NCBI GenBank assembly: GCA_002362735.1
Contig: DEUU01000472.1
Location: 1-8,165 of the forward strand
Reading direction: 5' to 3'
Origin: Dehalococcoidia bacterium UBA3254
GTDB taxonomy: Bacteria > Chloroflexota > Dehalococcoidia > Dehalococcoidales > UBA3254
DNA: 8,165 bases
Below the pieces are notes generated by a model. The model did not search any database and was not told the origin of the DNA. It saw nothing but the letters and a program-made list of their open reading frames with translations. The translations under genes were made by a program, and so were the position numbers. This document shows, in pieces, positions 1 to 6,073 of the stretch; within the stretch, counting starts at the first letter, position 1, and every line of letters starts with the position of its first letter.

Positions 1-962
1 CGGAAGATCGTAATGACCCTATCAGGAAGCAGGCCGTACCTTGTTTTGAAGAAATGACCATGGCTGGTATGGGTGAAGAAGATCCCCTCGAAGAGAAGAG
101 AGATTCGGTTGTCCCCGGACTGGTCCATCGTTACCCCGATCGGGTCCTCATGGTCCTTACCGACATTTGTCCCATGTTTTGCCGCCACTGTACTCGTAAG
201 AGGGAATGGGAGAACGGCGGATGGGTACGTAAAGAAGAAGAAATTGAGGCCATGCTGAGCTATATCCGCAACAACACGAAAGTCAGGGACGTAATTCTCT
301 CCGGCGGTGATGTCTTGACTCTATCTACCGAAAAGCTGGAGAGTGTTCTCGCCAGATTAAGGAAGATAGAACATCTGGATATGGTCCGTATCGGTTCAAG
401 GTATCCGGTAGTGCTACCGCAGCGTATTGATGCTGAATTATGCGATATGCTGTCACAGTATGGGCCGATCTGGTTCAACACCCATTTTAACCACCCGAAC
501 GAAATGACTCCGGAAGCCGCCAGGGCTTGTGACCGGCTACTGCGGGCGGGAGTGCCGATGAATAACCAGACCGTCTTACTGCGTGGTATCAACGATAAAG
601 TTGAGACTCAACTCAAGCTTTCTCATGCGCTTTTAAAAGCCAAGGTCCGTCCGTATTATCTGTTCCAGTGTGATGAGGTCCAGGGTACAGAGCACCTGAG
701 AACTCCGGTAGAAACCGGTTTGAAGATCATCGAAGGTTTACGCGGGCATACCTCCGGTCTGGCGGTCCCGACATTTGTCATCGACCTGCCTTCCGGCGGT
801 GGTAAAGTCTCGCTCCAACCGGACTATGTCTTATCGCACACCAAGGAACGATTGATACTGAGGAACTATCAGGGTCGTATCATTACTTTCCGTAACCCGG
901 CATCCGATCCTCAGACAGAAGTAGTAACAGCTAATGAATTTAGGGATCTCATTCGATCTTAA
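1..962 (+). CDS. kamA: L-lysine 2,3-aminomutase (KamA family radical SAM/PLP enzyme), 5' end outside the window
   Basis: Converts L-lysine to L-beta-lysine in the cytoplasm, using a [4Fe-4S] cluster, S-adenosylmethionine and PLP. The reading frame is open from base 3 with a KamA-like start (EDRNDPIRKQ), so the ATG at 54 is internal. Compared with the clostridial enzyme (416 residues, cluster cysteines at 125/129/132), about 70 residues are missing upstream. The cluster motif CPMFCRHC is at 168-191. The PLP lysine lies in LPSGGGK (codon 804-806). The two aspartates that bind the lysine side-chain amine in the clostridial enzyme (Asp293, Asp330) are both present, in QCDE (codon 672-674) and VIDLP (783-785). 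Glutamate 2,3-aminomutases carry Lys and Asn at those sites, so lysine is the likely substrate. The tail after the PLP lysine is about 51 residues, shorter than in the clostridial enzyme. The text around the cluster is unlike EpmB. The 3' end overlaps the next gene by 29 bp. Confidence 0.9.
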   Translation, partial: EDRNDPIRKQAVPCFEEMTMAGMGEEDPLEEKRDSVVPGLVHRYPDRVLMVLTDICPMFCRHCTRKREWENGGWVRKEEEIEAMLSYIRNNTKVRDVILSGGDVLTLSTEKLESVLARLRKIEHLDMVRIGSRYPVVLPQRIDAELCDMLSQYGPIWFNTHFNHPNEMTPEAARACDRLLRAGVPMNNQTVLLRGINDKVETQLKLSHALLKAKVRPYYLFQCDEVQGTEHLRTPVETGLKIIEGLRGHTSGLAVPTFVIDLPSGGGKVSLQPDYVLSHTKERLILRNYQGRIITFRNPASDPQTEVVTANEFRDLIRS

Positions 963-1941
963 AGAGACTGTATCTCTCGGTAAAGAACAACCGGAAGATG
1001 CACTTGAAGAATATGACTCTTTAGAAACGGTCAACGCTCTCCAGTCAGCCATCGAGGCCAAAGGGCACTCGGTGGTGAAACTGGGTGGGGGCAGGGAGTT
1101 TCTCAAGAATATTCTCCAGGAAAAAGTTGACTTTGTATTCAACATCTCTGAAGGGCTGGGAACTTACCGGAGCCGCGAGGCTCAGATACCCTCAGTCCTG
1201 GAGATGCTGGATATCCCTTATTCAGGCGCCGACCCTCAATGCCTCGCCGTCTGCCTCGATAAACATCTCACCAAGAAGATAGCCGCCCTGGAAGGTATTG
1301 CGACGCCTAAATGGCGCGTTATTGATGCCGACCATCTTAAGTCCACAGACTGGAAATCTCTGCCCTATCCGGCTTTTGTAAAGCCGATCTGGGAGGGTTC
1401 AAGCAAAGGTATTCGCCTGAATTCTCTGGTCCGTGAACCGGACCAGCTGCGGAAAATCGTCACCGACCTGCTGAAAAATTACCGGCAGCCTGTCCTGGTT
1501 GAAGAATTTATTGCCGGAGAAGAGGTGACTGTTGGAATAGTCGGCAACACCCCGCCGCGGTTGGTGGGGATTATGCGCGTGGTGCCCCGTAAAAAAGATA
1601 CTGATTTTGTTTATTCCATTGAGGTAAAGCGGGACTACCTGAACCTGGTAGACTATGAATGCCCGGCCAAGCTCGAGAACAAAACTCTTGAGCAGATTCA
1701 AGAATCAAGTTTGAAAGCATTTCAAGTCCTAGAGTGCCGGGATTTTGCCCGGGTCGATTTTCGTATTAGCCAGAACGGCACACCTTATTTCCTGGAAATA
1801 AATCCCCTGGCCGGTCTTAATCCGCGCAGTAGCGACCTCATTATCATGGCGAAATTGGTGGGTATCACCTATAATGAGCTGATAGGGTCAATTCTGGATG
1901 CCGCTATAGGAAGATACCGTGAAAATCGCCGTAATATATAA
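934..1941 (+). CDS. D-alanine-D-alanine-ligase-like ATP-grasp enzyme (first of a tandem pair), substrate unknown
   Basis: A 335-residue ATP-grasp ligase, expected to activate a carboxylate as an acyl phosphate and join it to an amine. Visible parts are the N-terminal Rossmann-like domain with VFNISEG (68-74), the fold-typical LDKHLTKK (108-115), the ATP-binding Lys150 and glycine-rich loop FVKPIWEGSSKGI (148-160), VLVEEFIAGEEVTVG (187-201), and the metal-binding stretch ARVDFR (Asp275) with FLEINPLAG (Glu288, Asn290). The fold and the C-terminal ITYNELI follow Ddl. However, the Ddl HG...GEDG motif is replaced by N-I-S-E-G and there is no SAEREVS-like D-Ala1 site, so a cell-wall Ddl role is unlikely. 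The ATG at 934 lies inside the end of kamA with only a weak ribosome site, which suggests translational coupling. The 3' end overlaps the next ligase gene by 23 bp. The amine and acid substrates cannot be read from the sequence; beta-lysine is a guess from the neighbour. Confidence 0.85.
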   Translation: MNLGISFDLKETVSLGKEQPEDALEEYDSLETVNALQSAIEAKGHSVVKLGGGREFLKNILQEKVDFVFNISEGLGTYRSREAQIPSVLEMLDIPYSGADPQCLAVCLDKHLTKKIAALEGIATPKWRVIDADHLKSTDWKSLPYPAFVKPIWEGSSKGIRLNSLVREPDQLRKIVTDLLKNYRQPVLVEEFIAGEEVTVGIVGNTPPRLVGIMRVVPRKKDTDFVYSIEVKRDYLNLVDYECPAKLENKTLEQIQESSLKAFQVLECRDFARVDFRISQNGTPYFLEINPLAGLNPRSSDLIIMAKLVGITYNELIGSILDAAIGRYRENRRNI

Positions 1942-2914
1942 CGATCCTCAGCCTGACCGGTATCACTCCATGGGAGAGTCAAAGGCTGAGCTCGGAGTGA
2001 TGGATGAAGTTAAAGCCGTCGGTCAGGCTCTGATTGAGCTGGGGTATTCTTCGGTAATGCTGCCTCTTCGCCCTCCCCTCTCTCAGGTTAGAAAAGAGTT
2101 AACCCTTCTGAAAAAGCAGAATATTGACGCTGTTTTTAATCTTTTTGAAGGATTCGATGGATCTCCGGAAACCGAGGGCGCGGTTGTTGAAATGCTGGAA
2201 GAGATGAAGTTTACTTTCACCGGGTGCCCGGCACAGGCATTAACCCTGGCACTGGATAAATCACGCACCAAGGCGATTCTGGAAACGGCCGGAATTCCCA
2301 CGCCGCGGTATCAGATTTTAACTCCACAGAGTCTCTCTTCTTTTCATCTGGACTACCCGTGCCTGGTCAAGCCGGTATCGGATGATGCCAGCCACGGCAT
2401 CTCCGAAGAGAGTGTGGTTAACGACCCGGATTCTCTGGAAAAACAGGTCAGAAAGATCAGCGGTCTTTTTGATGGGAAAGCGATGGTCGAAGAATACGTT
2501 GACGGCCGGGAATTTAACACAACTGTTATGGGAAACAAAAGATTGATTATTCCGGCTATTTCTGAAATTATCTACACATTACCTTCCGGCAAGCCGAAAA
2601 TTCTTACCTTTGAAGCTAAATGGGAAGAGCAAAGCGTTTACTATATAAATACCAAAGCCCATTGTCCGGCGGATATCACCGGAAGGGAACAAAAGCAAAT
2701 ATCCCTTATTGCGAAAGCAGCTTTCAAATTAACGGGTTGCCGGGGATATGCCAGAGTGGATTTCCGCCAGGACCAGGCCGGGAATTTTAAGGTACTGGAA
2801 GTAAATCCAAATCCGGATATTTCTCCTGGAGCAGGGGCTTCTTTACAGGCAGCGGCTGCGGGTATGACCTACAGCGAGTATATTAAAAAAATCATCCATT
2901 TTGCGTTAAAATAG
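1919..2914 (+). CDS. D-alanine-D-alanine-ligase-like ATP-grasp enzyme (second of a tandem pair), substrate unknown
   Basis: A 331-residue paralogue of the preceding ligase. It has the same order of parts: N-terminal Rossmann-like start KIAVIYNDPQ, VFNLFEG (72-78), TLALDKSRTK (109-118), Lys151 in CLVKPVSDDASHGI (148-161), MVEEYVDGREFN (189-200), YARVDFR (Asp281) and VLEVNPNPD (Glu294, Asn296). The ATP loop reads SDDASHG where the first copy has the more Ddl-like WEGSSKG. The substrate end reads ISPGAGASL rather than LNPRSSDL. The two enzymes therefore probably use different substrates or act in sequence. The start is a GTG at 1919, backed by AGGAAG at 1908-1913 inside the upstream gene, 5 bases before it. 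As in its partner, N-x-x-E-G replaces the HG of true Ddl, so peptidoglycan D-Ala-D-Ala synthesis is not the favoured role. It is probably co-transcribed and co-translated with kamA and the first ligase. Confidence 0.85.
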   Translation: MKIAVIYNDPQPDRYHSMGESKAELGVMDEVKAVGQALIELGYSSVMLPLRPPLSQVRKELTLLKKQNIDAVFNLFEGFDGSPETEGAVVEMLEEMKFTFTGCPAQALTLALDKSRTKAILETAGIPTPRYQILTPQSLSSFHLDYPCLVKPVSDDASHGISEESVVNDPDSLEKQVRKISGLFDGKAMVEEYVDGREFNTTVMGNKRLIIPAISEIIYTLPSGKPKILTFEAKWEEQSVYYINTKAHCPADITGREQKQISLIAKAAFKLTGCRGYARVDFRQDQAGNFKVLEVNPNPDISPGAGASLQAAAAGMTYSEYIKKIIHFALK

Positions 2915-2943
2915 GGGTAGTTACTTAATACCAGGAGCAATTT

Positions 2944-3414
2944 ATGAATATTCGTCCCATGATTAAAAAAGATAAGTCCGCGGTAATGCGCATTTTGAAG
3001 AATACTCCGGAATTTACTCCGCCCGAAGTGGTGCTGGCGGATGAAGTGATTGATTCCTATCTCTTCAACCCGACCCAGTCCGGCTATTTCATTCTCGTAG
3101 CGGAAATAGACTCTTCCGTTGGTGGTTACGTTTGCTACGGCCCGACCCCGATTACGGAAGACACCTGGGATTTTTATTGGATCGCTGTGGACCACAATAT
3201 CCAGGGGCAAGGGATTGGGAGGAAACTGATGGAAGCCGCTGAAGAGAAGGTTAAACAGGCTAAAGGCCGGCTTATTGTATTAGAGACTTCATCCAAGCCG
3301 GGATATGAAAAAACCAACCTGTTTTACCAGCGTCTCGGGTACAAGGAAGCGGCGCGCATCAAAGATTTTTATATGATCGGCGATGACCAGATCATCTACG
3401 AAAAACGTTTCTAG
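2944..3414 (+). CDS. GNAT family N-acetyltransferase
   Basis: A 156-residue single-domain GNAT protein, expected to move an acetyl group from acetyl-CoA to an amine in the cytoplasm. The acetyl-CoA pyrophosphate loop (motif A) is IAVDHNIQGQGIGRKLM (80-96) with the Q-x-x-G-x-G pattern at QGQGIG. LFYQRLGYKE (126-135) is the usual motif B region, and Tyr128 is a candidate general acid. The start ATG has AGGAG at 2933-2937, 6 bases upstream, and the gene sits 29 bp after the second ligase, so it is probably the last gene of the operon. Nε-acetyl-beta-lysine is made elsewhere by a KamA homologue (AblA) and a GNAT (AblB), so acetylation of beta-lysine or a beta-lysyl product is a reasonable inference. 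AblB is longer, about 270 residues as I recall, and this protein is not clearly AblB. The real acceptor is unknown. Confidence 0.85.
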   Translation: MNIRPMIKKDKSAVMRILKNTPEFTPPEVVLADEVIDSYLFNPTQSGYFILVAEIDSSVGGYVCYGPTPITEDTWDFYWIAVDHNIQGQGIGRKLMEAAEEKVKQAKGRLIVLETSSKPGYEKTNLFYQRLGYKEAARIKDFYMIGDDQIIYEKRF

Positions 3415-3419
3415 GAACT

Positions 3420-3519
3420 GTCACCCCTGCGAAGGCAGGGGTCTAAATGGAAGTAATGAGACAATACTTTGTATATATTGCTGAATGAAGGTTTAGATTC
3501 CCGCGCAGGCGGGAATGAC
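3420..3519. repeat. MITE-like inverted-repeat element, copy 1
   Basis: A 100 bp element with 28-base imperfect terminal inverted repeats at 3420-3447 (starts GTCACCCCTGC) and 3492-3519 (ends GGCGGGAATGAC). Each end is itself a perfect hairpin: ACCCCTGC-GAAG-GCAGGGGT (3423-3442) and ATTCCCGC-GCAG-GCGGGAAT (3497-3516). The middle is A+T-rich and has no coding potential. It starts 5 bp after the acetyltransferase stop and could act as a transcription barrier or RNA stabiliser there. A TATATT at 3474-3479 could serve as a -10 box for thiE, but it has no convincing -35. No flanking target duplication is evident and no transposase is nearby. A related element lies at 6844-6912. Confidence 0.75.
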
Positions 3520-3582
3520 AAAATCAGAAAGATGAAGGTCAATAGTATGATGAATGAAATGTCGCCTTTAGAAATTTGAACC

Positions 3583-4641
3583 ATGAATTCATCACCTGTA
3601 ATTCGGATTATCGATGCTAACTTAAATCGTCTGGCAGAGGGTTTGAGAGTCCTTGAAGAAGTGACCCGCATGGTCCTGGATGATGCTGCTTTAACCGAGC
3701 AGCTAAAAACCCTGCGCCATGAATTAATCCGGGGCGATTTATTATTCAATACAACCCTTCTCCGGTCCCGTAATTCTGCCAATGATGTAGGGTCCGCCCT
3801 CGAAGTAGCTGGTCAGAACCGGCAGGAAGACCTGGTTTCATTAGTTGTTTCGAATTCTCGCCGCGCTCAGGAGTCTTTGCGCGTTCTGGAAGAAATATCC
3901 AAACTTCCGGAAATCACATCTATACTGGAATCCAATCAATACAAGCAAGCCCGTTTTGAGCTCTATACTCTGGAACAGAAAATAGTCGATAATTTAAATC
4001 GGAAAAACATGATCGATAAAATCTCCGGGCTGTACGTCATCCTGGATACCGGGGCACTGCAAGGCCGGAGCCATATTGAAGCTGCCAGACAGGTGATACA
4101 GGCGGGAGTGACAGTAATTCAACTTCGAGATAAAACGATGGAGAAAAAATTCCTTTTATCCGTCGCCCGGGAAATTCAGGATTTGTGCCGGCGGAATAAC
4201 GTCCTGTTTATTATGAACGACTATCTTGACATCGCACTGGCGATGGAAGCGGATGGCTTACACATCGGGCAGAAAGATTTACCGGCCGAAGCTGCCCGCC
4301 GGATTTTACCGCAGAATAAAATTCTCGGGGTTTCGGCGTCCACAGTTGAAGAAGCTCTGGCGGCTGAGAACGCCGGAGCGGATTATCTCGGCGTAGGCTG
4401 TGTTTTTCCTACTTCTTCCAAAGACGATATTGAATTAATCGGAATCGACCGAGTGAGACAAATCAAGCAGGCGGTGAAAATCCCGGTAGCTGCGATTGGG
4501 GGAATCAACGGCAGCAACGTCCACGATGTAATTGAAGCCGGGGCCGATTCAGTCTGTGTTATCAGTGCCGTGCTGGACAAGCCGGATATTGCCCGTGCAG
4601 CATATGAAATAATAGAGAGAATTAAAAAATCCCCTTCATAA
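3583..4641 (+). CDS. thiE: Bifunctional HMP-phosphate kinase (ThiD2) / thiamine-phosphate synthase (ThiE)
   Basis: A 352-residue fusion for the last steps of thiamine phosphate synthesis. Residues 1 to about 138 are a ThiD2 domain, the small monofunctional kinase that converts hydroxymethylpyrimidine phosphate to the diphosphate. It is marked by RIIDANLNRLAEGLRVLEE (8-26) and LRHEL (44-48). Residues from about 147 to 352 are ThiE, a TIM barrel joining HMP-PP to thiazole phosphate. ThiE signatures are GLYVILD (149-155), VIQLRDK (178-184), IMNDYLDIALAMEADGLHIG (210-229), GVSASTVEEA (249-258), DYLGVGCVFPTSSK (267-280), VAAIGGI (302-308) and CVISAVL (325-331). ThiD2 contains an internal repeat: NLNRLAEGLRVLEE (13-26) matches NSRRAQESLRVLEE (91-104). 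The ATG start has only a weak ribosome site, and upstream codons in frame soon meet a stop. No TPP riboswitch is visible upstream. The neighbours are not thiamine genes. Confidence 0.93.
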   Translation: MNSSPVIRIIDANLNRLAEGLRVLEEVTRMVLDDAALTEQLKTLRHELIRGDLLFNTTLLRSRNSANDVGSALEVAGQNRQEDLVSLVVSNSRRAQESLRVLEEISKLPEITSILESNQYKQARFELYTLEQKIVDNLNRKNMIDKISGLYVILDTGALQGRSHIEAARQVIQAGVTVIQLRDKTMEKKFLLSVAREIQDLCRRNNVLFIMNDYLDIALAMEADGLHIGQKDLPAEAARRILPQNKILGVSASTVEEALAAENAGADYLGVGCVFPTSSKDDIELIGIDRVRQIKQAVKIPVAAIGGINGSNVHDVIEAGADSVCVISAVLDKPDIARAAYEIIERIKKSPS

Positions 4642-4692
4642 TCTCCTCGCTTCGTGCGGGAAAAAGAAGAGGGCTAATAGAGGAATTAAGAA

Positions 4693-5325
4693 ATGAAAAA
4701 ATTAACCGAAAGCCTGGATAGTTATGCAGAACGAATCCGTCTGGACCTGGAGACGAAAGATGCTGCACGCGAGAAGGTCTTACCTCTGTGCCGTGAATTG
4801 ATCCGCTATGCCAGTATTACCATTCGAGCAATTCACCGGCAAGAGTTCGAACAGGCCAAACAGCTACTGGAGGAAGGCCGTAAAGTAAGAAAATCTCTGG
4901 CCGATAGCGTCTCGGAATGGGAGGAACTGCGTTACCACGGGTTTGTCCGAGATGCTCAAAAAGAATACACTGAAGCCAACGCTGTTTTTGCGCTGGTAAC
5001 CGGTGAGCCGCTTCCCGATCCGGACGTTTTGAATGTAGACTATGGGGCTTATCTGAATGGTCTGGGGGATACGGTCGGTGAGCTTCGCCGTTATCTACTG
5101 GATAGTATGCGCCACGGAGACCTTTCTCGCGGTGAAGAACTGCTTTCGGCCATGGATGATATCTATACTACACTGGTCACCATGGATTTCCCGGATGCCA
5201 TTACCGGAGGTCTGCGACATACAACAGACCAGGTCAGAGGGATTCTGGAAAAAACCAGGGGTGATATTTCTCTGGCCGTGAGAGAAAAGGAATTGGAGCG
5301 CAAACTGGCCGAGCATCAGATCTAG
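4693..5325 (+). CDS. Translin family (C3PO/TRAX-like) protein, putative RNA-binding or RNA-cleaving protein
   Basis: A 210-residue, almost wholly helical, charged protein resembling the prokaryotic translin family (COG2178), which is often misnamed haloacid dehalogenase. Family members form hollow octamers that bind RNA or single-stranded DNA. TRAX-type members cleave RNA with a cluster of acidic residues. Seen here are a start helix with AREKVLPLCRELIRYAS (25-41), the family core RDAQKEYTEANAVFAL (86-101) with Glu91 and Glu94, LNGLGDTVGELRRYLLD (121-137) with Asp126, Glu130 and two arginines, and a C-terminal helix with LEKTRGDISLAVREKELE (185-202). Both glutamates of the TRAX-type Y-x-E-A helix seem present, so nuclease activity is possible, but this is inference. 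The start has AGGAA at 4681-4685, 7 bases upstream. The gene is 51 bp after thiE on the same strand and probably co-transcribed. Its stop shares four bases with the stop of the converging gene. Confidence 0.75.
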   Translation: MKKLTESLDSYAERIRLDLETKDAAREKVLPLCRELIRYASITIRAIHRQEFEQAKQLLEEGRKVRKSLADSVSEWEELRYHGFVRDAQKEYTEANAVFALVTGEPLPDPDVLNVDYGAYLNGLGDTVGELRRYLLDSMRHGDLSRGEELLSAMDDIYTTLVTMDFPDAITGGLRHTTDQVRGILEKTRGDISLAVREKELERKLAEHQI

Positions 5326-5954
5326 CGCCAGTACCGGTCGGGCCTTATGTAAGGATTGTTCTTCCTTTCCGACTCAACCGTCGTCTGAGAGCCATGTCCG
5401 GGATAAATCACGGTTTCCGGCGGCAGGACCATCAATTTATCGATAATTGAGCTGAGCAGCTGAGACCGGGTGCCGGTGCCAATTCCGGACGACCCGATGC
5501 TGTTGTGGAATAAAGTATCCCCGGTAAAAAGCATCCCGTGGCCATATAAACAAATGCAACCATAGGTATGGCCCGGGGTATTGATAACCAGAAAATGCAA
5601 ATCGGAGACATCAATGGTATCGCCGTCTTTCAATAGGCGGTCTGCGTACATAGGAGGGCCGAAATGTTCACCCCAAAAGAAACGGCCATCTCCCTGTAAC
5701 GCACTCGCATCACTTTGATGAATAGCGACGGAAGCCCCAAGGGACTTTTTAAGCCTCCCGATAGCACCGATATGATCCATGTGCCCGTGAGTAGCGACCA
5801 GGACCTTAATTTCCAGGCCCATCTTGCGCACTTCAGACAGGATATCATTTTCTTCGTCACCCGGATCAATAATTAAACCCTGGCGAGTAATTTCGGAGCC
5901 GAGGATATAGCAGTTTGCCCTCCATCCGCTCACTACGACTCGTCTGATAATCAA
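5322..5954 (-). CDS. Metallo-beta-lactamase fold hydrolase, glyoxalase II-like (YcbL/GloC type)
   Basis: A 210-residue cytoplasmic hydrolase of the MBL superfamily, closest by eye to compact glyoxalase-II-like thioesterases. The full binuclear metal set is visible: THGHMDH gives His56, His58, Asp60 and His61; TPGHTYG gives His129; TGDTLF gives Asp146; YPGHG gives His187. The N-terminal NCYILGS and GLIIDPGD are typical of the group. The long C-terminal domain of classical hydroxyacylglutathione hydrolase is missing, as in YcbL. Glutathione is unlikely in such an organism, so the natural thioester may use another thiol; this is inference. It also lacks a flavodoxin domain, so it is not an FprA-type flavodiiron protein. 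The start is a TTG at 5952-5954, supported by GGAGGT (5964 down to 5959), 4 bases upstream. It diverges from the rubredoxin fusion and converges on the translin gene. Confidence 0.88.
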   Translation of the reverse strand: MIIRRVVVSGWRANCYILGSEITRQGLIIDPGDEENDILSEVRKMGLEIKVLVATHGHMDHIGAIGRLKKSLGASVAIHQSDASALQGDGRFFWGEHFGPPMYADRLLKDGDTIDVSDLHFLVINTPGHTYGCICLYGHGMLFTGDTLFHNSIGSSGIGTGTRSQLLSSIIDKLMVLPPETVIYPGHGSQTTVESERKNNPYIRPDRYWR

Positions 5955-6012
5955 AGAGACCTCCAGAACTCAGGAACGATTTCATTCTAGCATTTCTACT
6001 GTCTACAGCGCC

Positions 6013-6042
6013 ATTACAGCACATTATGATCTGTTATATACT
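6013..6042 (+). promoter_or_regulatory. Candidate sigma-70-type promoter for the rubredoxin fusion gene
   Basis: ATTACA at 6013-6018 (4 of 6 matches to TTGACA) and TATACT at 6037-6042 (5 of 6 to TATAAT) are 18 bases apart in an A+T-rich stretch, 31 bp before the start codon. The 119 bp region 5955-6073 lies between divergent genes and must drive both. For the - strand gene only a lone TAGAAT (complement of 5984-5989) stands out. No operator-like palindrome was seen. Confidence 0.4.
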
Positions 6043-6061
6043 ATAAACATGAATTAAATAA

Positions 6062-6068
6062 AAGGAGG
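6062..6068 (+). promoter_or_regulatory. Strong ribosome binding site AAGGAGG
   Basis: A seven-base match to the anti-Shine-Dalgarno consensus, 5 bases before the ATG at 6074. It fixes the start of the rubredoxin fusion and is stronger than most ribosome sites in this window, suggesting high expression. Confidence 0.85.
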
Positions 6069-6073
6069 CTTTC

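Noticed and set aside
54..962. ATG at 54 as the start of kamA
   Set aside because: The frame is open to base 3 and encodes conserved KamA residues (NDPIRKQAVP) before it; the gene begins outside the window.
934..2914. Calling the ligases cell-wall Ddl
   Set aside because: They lack the HG...GEDG motif, occur in tandem, and sit in a kamA operon rather than with mur genes.
3420..3519. CRISPR array or intrinsic terminator
   Set aside because: Only two inverted, not direct, repeats with no spacers; the hairpins are not followed by T-runs. A terminator-like effect remains possible.
3411..3782. 123-codon open frame on the - strand across the MITE and thiE start
   Set aside because: It runs through the repeat and the conserved ThiD2 coding region and has no recognisable protein features.
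4642..4692. Small hairpin CTCGC-TTCGT-GCGGG as terminator of thiE
   Set aside because: The 5 bp stem includes a G-T pair and is followed by A-runs, not T-runs, on the + strand.
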